The translations under genes and the position numbers were made by a program. From CAVVWJ01 sp965652025 (GTDB taxonomy: Bacteria > Gemmatimonadota > Gemmatimonadetes > Gemmatimonadales > GWC2-71-9), in NCBI GenBank assembly GCA_965652025.1, contig CBFGTM010000003.1, positions 62,001 to 126,000 on the forward strand: DNA of 64,000 bases, in the 5' to 3' direction. The notes under the pieces were generated by a model, which was not told the origin of the DNA, did not search any database, and saw only the letters and a list, made by a program, of their open reading frames with translations. Of the stretch, positions 15,795 through 24,137 are shown one piece after another; position 1 is the first letter of the stretch, and each line of letters opens with the position of its first letter.

Positions 15795-17405
15795 ATGTCA
15801 GCGGTAGGGCAGCGTTCAGCGGCGCCACGACCCCGGGCGGTAGCACCGGTCGAGGACGAGGAGGCTGCCGTCGGCACCGTCCTGGCCCATAGCCCCGCAC
15901 TCCCCTCTTCCCGCCTCTCCTTATCCTCAGCCGCCCCGGCCCCTATGGCCTGGGAGCCGCTGGAGCGCCTGGCGCTCAGCCGGAGCGCGCACCGGATCAT
16001 GCGGGTCCATCTGGTGCGCTCTGCGGTGCGCATTCTGGTCCTCATGGCGGGGGATGCTGCGGCGCTGCTTCTCCTCAGAGTCCTGGTGAGAGGGGTCCGT
16101 GACAGCCTCTGGTGGGGGCCCAGCGCTGCCGCAGTGATGAACCGTCTCATCCCCCCAGGGGCTCTCCCCCTGGTTCAACTTCTTCCGGCGGTGCTTCTCG
16201 GTCTCATTGTGCTGGACACGTATGGGGCCAGTGATCGCCGACGGGATGCCGGACGGATAGTGGCGGGTGCCACCCTCGGCCTGGCGTTGCCGTTCTGGGG
16301 CTATGTCTGGACCAACTTTTCACCTCTTGTGGCGCCCGGATTCGTTTTGCTGGCCGCCGTGATCGGTACGGTCCTGATCCTGGAGCGGCATCTCATCGAT
16401 GGCGCAGTTCGTACCCTGTGGCCTATCGGACCTGGCGCGGCGAGAGCGCTTCTGGTGGGTAGGCCAGAGGATACCAGGCGGGCGTTTGAGCATCCAGCGT
16501 TGAGTGATGCTCGTGAGTTCCTCTTCGGCGCCGTATTCGACCCGACCGATCCTCCTCTCGGCCGCAAGGGCGGTCTAAACCGGCTCTGCCACACGATCAA
16601 GCAGCATCGCGCCGATACCGTGGTGCTGACCGGTCCGCTGGACGACGAAGCCTTTGCCATCGTGCTAGAGGCAGCGGGTGCCGCCGGATGTCAGCTCTAC
16701 GCTCTGGCTCGCTCCTTCGTCCTTGGCGGACTCGAGTTCCAAACCGTCTGGCGGCGGGGAGCGCCACTCGTCTCTCTCAATCGACCCGGGCTGCGTGGCC
16801 GGCAGCTCCTACTCAAGCGCGGGCTAGACATCATCCTGTCCAGCACGGGCATCATTCTGCTGGGTCCTCTGTTTCTGGGCATCGCCGCGGCCGTGCGGCT
16901 GACCTCCTCCGGTCCGATCTTCTTTCGCCAAACCAGAGTGGGGCTGGGTGGCAAGCCATTCTCCATCACCAAGTTCCGGAGCATGGTGGACGACGCCGAA
17001 GCCCAGCGCGACGGATTGACTCCCCGGAGTCTGTACAGCGACCGCCGGCTGTTCAAGATCAAAAACGACCCCCGGGTAACCCGGCTGGGCACATTTCTGC
17101 GTCGCACCAGCCTGGATGAGCTCCCCCAACTGTGGAACGTGTTCCGCGGCGACATGTCCCTGGTGGGCCCTCGTCCCCCGCTGCCGTCCGAGGTCGACCT
17201 CTACGAGGAACACCACTATACCCGCTTCGATGTGAAGCCCGGCATGACCGGCCCCTGGCAGGTGAGCGGCCGGAACAGCATCACCGATTTTGAGGAGGTC
17301 ATTCAACTCGAGACCGGCTATATCCGCGGCTGGAGCATTTGGAAGGATCTCGGCATACTCCTCAGAACCGTGCCGGTCGTGCTGTTCATGCGCGGGGCAC
17401 ACTAG
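15795..17405 (+). CDS. Polyprenyl-phosphate sugar phosphotransferase (WbaP/exopolysaccharide initiating enzyme)
   Basis: The 536-residue membrane protein has four N-terminal hydrophobic helices, a CoA-binding-like middle domain (LLVGRPEDT) and a C-terminal bacterial sugar transferase domain: KRGLDIILSSTGIILLGPLF, IFFRQTRVG, ITKFRSM, DELPQLWNVFRGDMSLVGPRPP. It moves a sugar 1-phosphate onto undecaprenyl phosphate to prime repeat-unit assembly. The sugar may be glucose or galactose and is not readable. The first 50 residues are low-complexity and rich in Ala/Pro. An in-frame TTG at 15738 is a possible earlier start. It follows a 312-base structured gap, so it may have its own promoter. Confidence 0.9.
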   Translation: MSAVGQRSAAPRPRAVAPVEDEEAAVGTVLAHSPALPSSRLSLSSAAPAPMAWEPLERLALSRSAHRIMRVHLVRSAVRILVLMAGDAAALLLLRVLVRGVRDSLWWGPSAAAVMNRLIPPGALPLVQLLPAVLLGLIVLDTYGASDRRRDAGRIVAGATLGLALPFWGYVWTNFSPLVAPGFVLLAAVIGTVLILERHLIDGAVRTLWPIGPGAARALLVGRPEDTRRAFEHPALSDAREFLFGAVFDPTDPPLGRKGGLNRLCHTIKQHRADTVVLTGPLDDEAFAIVLEAAGAAGCQLYALARSFVLGGLEFQTVWRRGAPLVSLNRPGLRGRQLLLKRGLDIILSSTGIILLGPLFLGIAAAVRLTSSGPIFFRQTRVGLGGKPFSITKFRSMVDDAEAQRDGLTPRSLYSDRRLFKIKNDPRVTRLGTFLRRTSLDELPQLWNVFRGDMSLVGPRPPLPSEVDLYEEHHYTRFDVKPGMTGPWQVSGRNSITDFEEVIQLETGYIRGWSIWKDLGILLRTVPVVLFMRGAH

Positions 17406-17460
17406 TTTCCTCAGGCCCGCCAGCTCTCAACCATTCAGCTGTTCCCTTCACGGTGTCGCC

Positions 17461-17478
17461 CAGGCTGAGCCTGCTTTT
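17461..17478 (+). terminator. Weak terminator-like hairpin after the sugar transferase
   Basis: CAGGC and GCCTG pair around TGA and are followed by CTTTTG. The stem is only five bases, so it may be an attenuator or nothing. It lies in the 112-base gap before the next glycosyltransferase. Confidence 0.3.
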
Positions 17479-17517
17479 GCGCGACTCAGCGCCTAGTGGA
17501 AACGGACGATCCTCCAG

Positions 17518-18723
17518 ATGACCACGTCCGCGGACCCGCTTCGCATCCTGCTGGTCATGGAGGAAGAGCGGTTCGGCGGAGCCGAGCTGGCCTTCTTCAA
17601 CCTGTGCCAAGCGCTGGTCAGCAGGTGTGAGCTGCATGTCGCCCTGTCCGAGGTGAGTCTCAGGAACGGAACGCTCCGGGCTCATTGTGAGACCTTGTCC
17701 CTGGGCCAGGACCGGGTCCATCGCTGTCGTCATCGGTTGAATCCAGGTACCCTCGCCAATCTTCATCCGCGCCTCCGGCATGCGCCGGCGCTCGAGCTCG
17801 CCCGGCTGCTCGGCCGACTGTCGTGCGATCACATCCTCGCCAACCTGCCGACTGTCGAACGCGCACAGACAGTGCTGGACGCGGCTGAGGCTGTCTCGCC
17901 CCGGGTTCCGGTCTGGGGCTACGTGCACCTCTCGCAGCCACCTAGTGTCATCGGCGCGAAGCTAGGGTTCTTGCGAGACCGGCTGGTGCCCAGCTGGCTC
18001 AGACGTTTCGACCACCTGCTGGCGGTATCACGGGCAGGCGCGCGCGAACTGTCCCAGCGCTATGGCCTGCCGCAGCCGGATGTGATGTATCCGCCTACTC
18101 CGGCGCTTTCGCCGCTTCTGCCGGCGGATCGCTCCCGGTTGCGGGTTGGATTGGGAATGGGCCACGGGTTCCTGCTGGGAGTTATCGGGCGGGTGCAGTT
18201 TCATCACAAGGGGCAGGATGCTGCCATCCGACTCACGGCTCGCCTCGTGGCCGAGGGCAAAGCAGTTCATCTGGTGGTTGTCGGCGACGGGCCCGATATG
18301 CCTGTGCTGCAGCGCCAGGTGGAGAGCCTGGCGGTCTCATCACATGTCAGCGTGCTGGGCTGGCGGGAGGACCTGCCGGCCTTGATGCCAATGTTCGATG
18401 CGGTGCTCCTGCCCTCACGCTACGAGGGCATGCCTCAGACGGCGCTGCAGGCCGCCACGGCCGGAGTACCCGTGGTAGGCTACGACGTCGATGGGCTGGG
18501 CGAGCTGCTCCCGGACGAATTCAAGGTGGCCTACGGAGACGAGCAGGGGCTTCTAAAAGCTGTCACTGCGCTGATGCAGAAAACCATCACCTGGCCGCAA
18601 GCAGAAATTGCCGAACGCGCTGCGTCCTGGGGCAATCCGGCGCGGGCGGCAGACCACCTGATGCAGCTCTTCCGTTCAGCCTCGGTCTATCCTTCGCGCC
18701 CGAAGCAGGAACTGAAACTCTAG
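17518..18723 (+). CDS. Family 4 glycosyltransferase (GT-B)
   Basis: The 401-residue GT-B protein has an N-terminal acceptor half beginning LRILLVMEEERFGGAE and a C-terminal Glycos_transf_1 domain with GVIGRVQFHHKGQD, VVVGDGPD and LLPSRYEGMPQTALQAATAG. In the usual E-x7-E motif the second glutamate is glutamine here (E..Q), which is uncommon for retaining GT4 enzymes. It probably adds a sugar to the lipid-linked repeat unit. Its 3' end overlaps the convergent methyltransferase gene by 48 bases. Confidence 0.85.
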   Translation: MTTSADPLRILLVMEEERFGGAELAFFNLCQALVSRCELHVALSEVSLRNGTLRAHCETLSLGQDRVHRCRHRLNPGTLANLHPRLRHAPALELARLLGRLSCDHILANLPTVERAQTVLDAAEAVSPRVPVWGYVHLSQPPSVIGAKLGFLRDRLVPSWLRRFDHLLAVSRAGARELSQRYGLPQPDVMYPPTPALSPLLPADRSRLRVGLGMGHGFLLGVIGRVQFHHKGQDAAIRLTARLVAEGKAVHLVVVGDGPDMPVLQRQVESLAVSSHVSVLGWREDLPALMPMFDAVLLPSRYEGMPQTALQAATAGVPVVGYDVDGLGELLPDEFKVAYGDEQGLLKAVTALMQKTITWPQAEIAERAASWGNPARAADHLMQLFRSASVYPSRPKQELKL

Positions 18724-19353
18724 CCAGGGGCGGGCCAGCGAAAAGGTAAGACCGTCCAGGACCCGTGCCAGGCGGTCGGTACGCCAGATGGACTCAACCA
18801 GATCGACTCTGAGCCCGGAGCTTTCCAGCAGGGCCACCGCCGAGGCCTTGGTGAAGAACCGCAGGTGGGTACGGTCGAGCAGTCCACTGGGGGCGTACTC
18901 CCAGGTCCCCTTGAATAGCAGCGGGAGCACGACGCTGTAATGTCTGACATTGGGTATGCTGGCGATGAGCATTCCTCCGGGAGCGAGAAACCGGTGCAGC
19001 TTCTTGACCACGCTCCAGGGATCGATCAGGTGCTCCAGGACGTCGAGACAGAGCACTACATCGATGGACGCTGGAGCAATCGGGAGATCCAGCTCCTCTA
19101 CATTGCCCTCGTACACCTCATCGACCCGGTGTCTGGCGGTCTGCGCCGCCTCGGGAAACAACTCGACCCCGCAGGTCCAGACGCACCGTCCCGTGCGCCG
19201 CAGGTGCTCCAGCGTGGATCCAGAGCCACATCCGATCTCGAGCACCCGATCTACGCGGGGAGGAAGGAGTGGCAGGATTTCGGAGCGGACGTTGCCGAAA
19301 TATTCCTGTTCCTTCGTCTGGTAGAAGCGCGAGACATCGGTCATGGTCTTCAC
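18676..19353 (-). CDS. Class I SAM-dependent methyltransferase
   Basis: The 225-residue protein has the SAM-binding motif I VLEIGCGSGSTLEHL, then LCLDVLEHLIDPW and LAPGGMLIASIPNVRHYS, a pattern common in methyltransferases of glycan clusters. It is last in the minus-strand arm, and its GTG start overlaps the flippase stop. An ATG three codons later (19344) is an alternative start. It probably methylates a sugar of the repeat unit or caps the chain, which is inferred from its location. It overlaps the convergent GT4 by 48 bases. Confidence 0.83.
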   Translation of the reverse strand: MKTMTDVSRFYQTKEQEYFGNVRSEILPLLPPRVDRVLEIGCGSGSTLEHLRRTGRCVWTCGVELFPEAAQTARHRVDEVYEGNVEELDLPIAPASIDVVLCLDVLEHLIDPWSVVKKLHRFLAPGGMLIASIPNVRHYSVVLPLLFKGTWEYAPSGLLDRTHLRFFTKASAVALLESSGLRVDLVESIWRTDRLARVLDGLTFSLARPWLEFQFLLRARRIDRG

Positions 19354-20834
19354 GGCTTGGCGTAGGCTTTCAACTTGCCTTTCTCCTCCGGGGAGAGCAG
19401 GCCGGACCAGGCGAACAGCCCGAAGAGCAATAGTGCCACCACGAGTAACCCAGCTCGAGTGGGAAGACCCAACGGAACTAGCGCCAAGACACCCGCCAGG
19501 GCTGCACCGAGGGTGCCGAGGGCCAACCAGCCCAGGTGAAAGCTACGGGAGGGGAAGAGCCGTCTGGCAATCATGAAGACGGCAACTGTGTCAACGAAAC
19601 ATCTCAGGGTCCAGGCTGCCGCGGCGCCCTCGATCCCCGAGCTGCGGATCAGCCACCAGAGGGTCCCGAGGTAGAAGGGTAACTCCAGCAGGTGAAGCTT
19701 GGCGGTCTGATCCGGCCGTCCGGCTGCCTGGATCAGTGCGAAAGGAATTTGCGCCAAGCAGTTGAGAAACACCCCTACGGCAAGCCACTGCAGGACGGCC
19801 GTGCTGTGCCGGGCGTACTCGGGGCCGAGCCATAGGAGCAGGCCTTCATGTCCCAGGGCAATGATCACCAGCGTAATGGGAAACAGCATGACGAAGGTGT
19901 ATTTGAGGCCCTGGCCGAGGAGGTGGACCGTGCGGTGCTCATCCTGAACCCAGGCTTGCGCAAAGGCAGGGAACAGGACGCCGGTCAGGGCGCCCGGGAT
20001 CATCCAGAGTTTGGTCACGACCTCATAGGGAGCGGTGTAGTAGGCCACCGCCGTCACGGAAATCATCGCCCCGATGACGAACCGGTCCATGCTCACCATC
20101 AAAGGGCCGATGATGTTACTCACGCTGGTCCAGGTGCCGAAGCTGACCAGCGGACGGGCGATCGTCCGGTCGAACTCCGGCCGGCTTCGGAGTGAGGGCA
20201 CCACGCGAAGGCACAACACCAGGTGCGCCAGCCAGCCTATCATCCGCCCCACCACCAGTACGGCCACGACCCATACCAGGCTGTGCGAGACCGGCAACAC
20301 CGCAAGAGGCCCAAGGAAGGTGAACGCTCCCAAGGGAACCCGCAGGATATTGACCAGGTCAAACCGCTGTGCGGCCTCCAGAATGCCCCGGAGTCCCGCG
20401 GTGGTGGTCACCAGAGGAATCGAGCCGGCCAGAAGGTACAGACTCCATAGGGACTCGGCCTTGAGATGGTCCGGAATCCTGAGCGCGTCATGGGTGAGCC
20501 AAGGCGCAATAGCGAAGGCCACCACCGCCCCGAGCAGCCCCAGCGCGAGCATGAGTGCGAGGGAGGTCCACACCACAGGTGGAAGCGCGTGCTCCTGGCG
20601 CAAGCCGATCTTTTCGGCCACCACCTTGGTCAGCGCCCGACCGAGCCCGAAGTCGAACAGGCTGAAGTAGCCCAGGATGACCCAGGTGAGCGTGAGCACC
20701 CCAAACCGGTCGGTGCCAAGGTTCCGGGTGAGAACCGGAATAGCAAAGAAGGCGACTACCAGCGGTGAGATGTAGCCCACCAGGTTGGCGATGGTGTTTC
20801 GGGTGAGAGACCTGGGGGAGGCGATCGGCCTCAC
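19350..20834 (-). CDS. Polysaccharide flippase (Wzx/MATE-like family)
   Basis: The 494-residue membrane protein has about 12-14 hydrophobic helices, and its N-terminal region SLTRNTIANLVGYISPLVVAF, with LGTDRFGVLTLTWVILGYF, is typical of oligosaccharide flippases. It would flip the undecaprenyl-linked repeat unit to the periplasm. GTG 20834 is chosen because it overlaps the preceding GT2 stop (GTGA); longer frames add a non-conserved Pro/Gly-rich stretch. It pairs with the Wzy-like protein in the same arm. High confidence for family, with the substrate unknown. Confidence 0.88.
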   Translation of the reverse strand: MRPIASPRSLTRNTIANLVGYISPLVVAFFAIPVLTRNLGTDRFGVLTLTWVILGYFSLFDFGLGRALTKVVAEKIGLRQEHALPPVVWTSLALMLALGLLGAVVAFAIAPWLTHDALRIPDHLKAESLWSLYLLAGSIPLVTTTAGLRGILEAAQRFDLVNILRVPLGAFTFLGPLAVLPVSHSLVWVVAVLVVGRMIGWLAHLVLCLRVVPSLRSRPEFDRTIARPLVSFGTWTSVSNIIGPLMVSMDRFVIGAMISVTAVAYYTAPYEVVTKLWMIPGALTGVLFPAFAQAWVQDEHRTVHLLGQGLKYTFVMLFPITLVIIALGHEGLLLWLGPEYARHSTAVLQWLAVGVFLNCLAQIPFALIQAAGRPDQTAKLHLLELPFYLGTLWWLIRSSGIEGAAAAWTLRCFVDTVAVFMIARRLFPSRSFHLGWLALGTLGAALAGVLALVPLGLPTRAGLLVVALLLFGLFAWSGLLSPEEKGKLKAYAKP

Positions 20835-21892
20835 GTCGCCTCCGGGTCCAGCCGAGTGAGACGGCCGAGCTGCAGCAATAACCGTGGGGAGGTGAGGGCG
20901 GCCAACATGCCGACCAGGGCGCCCACTCGGTGGCGAAGGGGCGTGGCCGGCGAGATGACAGCCCGGCTGAGTGGGCCCATCGCCTTCCAACGGTCGCCAA
21001 AGAGCAGGCGGTACTTGCCTTCATAGTAGTGTCTGCTCCGCTGTTTCTGCCGGATCGCTAGTGCGGAGTTGGCCTTGAGCGTGGTGATGTCGGCACCGGT
21101 GAATCCGAGAGTCATGAGCTGATCCTGCTCACTCTCCAGGTAGCCGACAAAATGCTGCCGCAGCCGCTCCGTGATGGCAAACTCCTGCGCGTAGTACACC
21201 GATCCATGATGCCGGCGCCAACGAGCCAGGACTTTGGGCACCCGGACAAAATCCCCACCAGCGGCAAGCCGGAGCCAGGTGGGATAATCCACCAGTGGAA
21301 GGCCCCCGCTGGTGAATCCTCCGATCCGGACCAGCTCCGACCGGCGCACGACCACCGTAGCCGATCCCAGCCCCTTCAGCCTGGAGAAGTACTCCAGATT
21401 GTCCCGCGGGCGGGAACGGTCCTGCGCGATCGCATCGCTGATGCCGTGGCGAACGATGAGCAGTCCCTCAGGCGTAACCTGATCGTAGTCGCCATAGGAG
21501 AGCACTACCCGCCGGTCCTGAAACACGGGAAGCTGGGCAGCGAGTTTCCCCGGCATCCATTCGTCATCGCCTTCCAGCACCGCCAGCAGTTCGCCGCGGC
21601 AGAGTGCCAGTGCTTCATTATAACTGTCGCTCAGTCGGGCAATCCCATAGTTCTTGGTATGCCGGATCAGCCGGATACGCTGGTCTCGCGCCAGGTACTG
21701 TTCGACCATCTCGACCGTCCGGTCGGACGAAGCGTCGTCGACGACGATCAGCTCCCAGGAGCGATCCTCCTGGGCCAGCACGCTCTCGAGACACGTGCGA
21801 ATGAAGGATTCGTGCTGAAAGGTTGGGGTGATAATCGAAACCCGCGGCCGCGGCTGCGCTTCGGCTCCCTGGAGCTCCATTCCCGGGATCAC
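20831..21892 (-). CDS. Family 2 glycosyltransferase
   Basis: The 353-residue GT-A protein has VSIITPTFQHESFIRTCLES, the VVDDASSD motif (nucleotide site), and AVLEGDDEWMPGKL with the metal-binding DD. The last 100 residues are basic and may lie on the membrane. GTG 21892 overlaps the upstream GT4 stop. It adds one sugar of the repeat unit. Donor and linkage are not inferable. Confidence 0.86.
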   Translation of the reverse strand: MIPGMELQGAEAQPRPRVSIITPTFQHESFIRTCLESVLAQEDRSWELIVVDDASSDRTVEMVEQYLARDQRIRLIRHTKNYGIARLSDSYNEALALCRGELLAVLEGDDEWMPGKLAAQLPVFQDRRVVLSYGDYDQVTPEGLLIVRHGISDAIAQDRSRPRDNLEYFSRLKGLGSATVVVRRSELVRIGGFTSGGLPLVDYPTWLRLAAGGDFVRVPKVLARWRRHHGSVYYAQEFAITERLRQHFVGYLESEQDQLMTLGFTGADITTLKANSALAIRQKQRSRHYYEGKYRLLFGDRWKAMGPLSRAVISPATPLRHRVGALVGMLAALTSPRLLLQLGRLTRLDPEAT

Positions 21893-23052
21893 GGCGAGAC
21901 GGCACCTGCAGGAGAGGGGCCGCTAACCCGCTGCTTCTGCCGGCACAGTTCGACCTGAACATACTCCTGAAGCTCGTGCCGGAACCGCTCGGCACTGAAC
22001 CGGAGCGCATTGCGTCTGCAGTCATCGGCCTGGATGGTCTCACCCTCCGCCTCGAAGCGTCGGACTGCATCCATGATGGCGGCGGCACTCTGCTCCTCGA
22101 AGAGGATTCCGCTAGGCTCGGCCTGACCCAACGGCCGAATAGTCTCCCGGGCGCCCCCCTTGGCGTAAGCCAGGACGGGCGTGCCACACGCCTGCGCCTC
22201 CATGGGCGCAATGCCGAAGTCTTCTTCCGCCGCAAAGACGAATGCCCGGGCCCGGCGAAGCCGGTCTCGGAGCACCTCCACTGGCTGCTGCCCGAGGAAC
22301 TCGATATTGGGGGCTCCGCGGGCGCGTATCCGCCGAGCTTCGGGGCCGTCGCCTATGACCACCAGGCGCTGCCCAGGCATCGCAGCGAACGCCTCCACGA
22401 TGAGATCGATCCGCTTGTAGGGGACCATCCGGGAGGCGGTGACGTAGAAATCTTCCCGGGATCCGTCCGGCGTGAAGGTGTCGGTGTCGACCGGAGGGTA
22501 GATCACGGTGGCGGTGCGGCGGTAGCACTTCCCGATCCGGCTCGCGATGTAGCGGGAAACAGCGATAAACTCGTCCACCCCCGCCGCGCTGCGTACATCC
22601 CAGAGGCGCATCCGATGCAACATCCACCGGGCCATGGCACCGCGCAGGCCGCGGTCCAGTCCCGTCTCCCGCAGGTACTGATGCTGAAGGTCCCAGGCGT
22701 AGCGCATGGGCGAGTGGCAGAAGCACACGTGCAGCTGGTCCGGTCCGGTCAGGACCCCCTTGGCCACGGCGTATGAGCTCGACAGAACAAGATCGTATCC
22801 GGAGAGATCGAACTGTTCGATGGCCACGGGCATGAGAGGAAGAAAACTGCGATACCGCCGCCGCATTCCGGGGAGATGCTGCAGAAATGAGGTGTGCACC
22901 CGCCGCCCGCCGAGGAATCCCCGCTCGGACTGAGGGACGAACTCGATGAGGCTATGCAGCTCGGCATCGGGGTAACAGAGGAGCATCTGCTCCAGCACCC
23001 GCTCCGCCCCGGCATAGGTCACCAGCCAGTCGTGGACAATCGCGACTTTCAT
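21889..23052 (-). CDS. Family 4 glycosyltransferase, mannosyltransferase WbaZ/GumH-like
   Basis: The 387-residue GT-B enzyme begins MKVAIVHDWLVTYAGAERVLE, a start typical of WbaZ/WbpY-like mannosyltransferases. It has the CHSPMRYAWDL block, PPVDTDTF, and the E-x7-E motif in EEDFGIAPMEAQACGTPV. It likely transfers mannose or a related sugar to a lipid-linked glycan. It overlaps both neighbours by four bases. The specific sugar is inferred from subgroup look only. Confidence 0.87.
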   Translation of the reverse strand: MKVAIVHDWLVTYAGAERVLEQMLLCYPDAELHSLIEFVPQSERGFLGGRRVHTSFLQHLPGMRRRYRSFLPLMPVAIEQFDLSGYDLVLSSSYAVAKGVLTGPDQLHVCFCHSPMRYAWDLQHQYLRETGLDRGLRGAMARWMLHRMRLWDVRSAAGVDEFIAVSRYIASRIGKCYRRTATVIYPPVDTDTFTPDGSREDFYVTASRMVPYKRIDLIVEAFAAMPGQRLVVIGDGPEARRIRARGAPNIEFLGQQPVEVLRDRLRRARAFVFAAEEDFGIAPMEAQACGTPVLAYAKGGARETIRPLGQAEPSGILFEEQSAAAIMDAVRRFEAEGETIQADDCRRNALRFSAERFRHELQEYVQVELCRQKQRVSGPSPAGAVSP

Positions 23053-24137
23053 GAGTCTGATGCCCGCTCCAGCGCCTGGAGAAACGCAGTGGATGCCAGA
23101 TCCCAGGTGAAATCCCGAGCCCGTCTAGATCCTCGGTGGCGAAGCTCGCTCTGGAGCGCCGGATCGGCGACCAGCTCCCGGATCCTCCGCGCCAGGTCGT
23201 CGGCATCATCGGGGTCGCAGTACAGGGCAGCGTCTCCGCACACTTCCGGGAGGGCGGCCGCGCGGGCCACGATGACGGGGCAGCCGCACGCCATGGCCTC
23301 GAGCGGCGGTATGCCGAAGCCCTCATAGCGTGAGGGATACACGAACCCGCAGGCCCCTTCGTAAAGAGCCCTCAGCTCGCCATCGGTCACGTACCCGGCC
23401 GAATGAACTCGTTGGCTATCCACGGGAACTTCCTTGCCAAACACTCGAGTGTTGGCACCGCCGGCGAGCACGAGGGGCGGCGCCGCGTCGCCGAGCCGTG
23501 TGAGCGCCTGGACCAATAACGCAATGTTCTTGTGGGGGCTCCTGCTTCCTACGGCCAGCAGGTATCCCCGAGGAATCACCGGAAGTCGGTCGAATACCCG
23601 CCGGTCCGGCCCGGTCCGGAGGATATGCTCGGAACCCTGGGAAACGATCTCCATCTTCCGCGGCGGAATCCGTGCCCGTCGGATCAGTTCAGATTGGGAG
23701 AAGCGGGACACTGTGACCACCCGCACGGCGGTCCGCCCCAGCACCGGGATCAGGGTCCGATACCATAAACGGAAAGTGGCTGAGTACGCATCGGGTATGG
23801 CATAGACGCCGGCGTCGTGCAGGGTGACCAGATTGCGGGACGTGAGTGGAGCGGTGTTTGCGAGATTCAGGAGAAGTCTGCGCCCCACCTGCAAGGGGAG
23901 CTCCAGCTGTTCCCAGGAATGTCCCTCCCTGCGTCCCACTTTGAGCAATGGGATATGCTCCAGCTCGAAGTCCCGGGCGGTCCTGGGCGCGAGCATGCGG
24001 AACCGGTAGAGATCTCGAAGCCGGGGAGTGGTTGTCAGCTGGCGGTCGAGGCCGCGCACGATCTCCTCGGCGAACCGCTGTACGCCGGTGACCGGCTGGG
24101 TCAGAAACCGGGCGTTGATATCGATAGCGCGGGTCAC
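23049..24137 (-). CDS. Family 4 glycosyltransferase, MtfB/WbdB-like
   Basis: The 362-residue GT-B protein has an N-terminus INARFLTQPVTGVQRFAEE typical of the MtfB/WbdB subgroup, VSQGSEHIL, AVGSRSPHKN and an intact E-x7-E in SRYEGFGIPPLEAMACGCP. It is expected to act on lipid-linked intermediates in the cytoplasm. GTG 24137 overlaps the stop of the Wzy-like gene. Sugar specificity is unknown. Confidence 0.86.
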   Translation of the reverse strand: MTRAIDINARFLTQPVTGVQRFAEEIVRGLDRQLTTTPRLRDLYRFRMLAPRTARDFELEHIPLLKVGRREGHSWEQLELPLQVGRRLLLNLANTAPLTSRNLVTLHDAGVYAIPDAYSATFRLWYRTLIPVLGRTAVRVVTVSRFSQSELIRRARIPPRKMEIVSQGSEHILRTGPDRRVFDRLPVIPRGYLLAVGSRSPHKNIALLVQALTRLGDAAPPLVLAGGANTRVFGKEVPVDSQRVHSAGYVTDGELRALYEGACGFVYPSRYEGFGIPPLEAMACGCPVIVARAAALPEVCGDAALYCDPDDADDLARRIRELVADPALQSELRHRGSRRARDFTWDLASTAFLQALERASDS

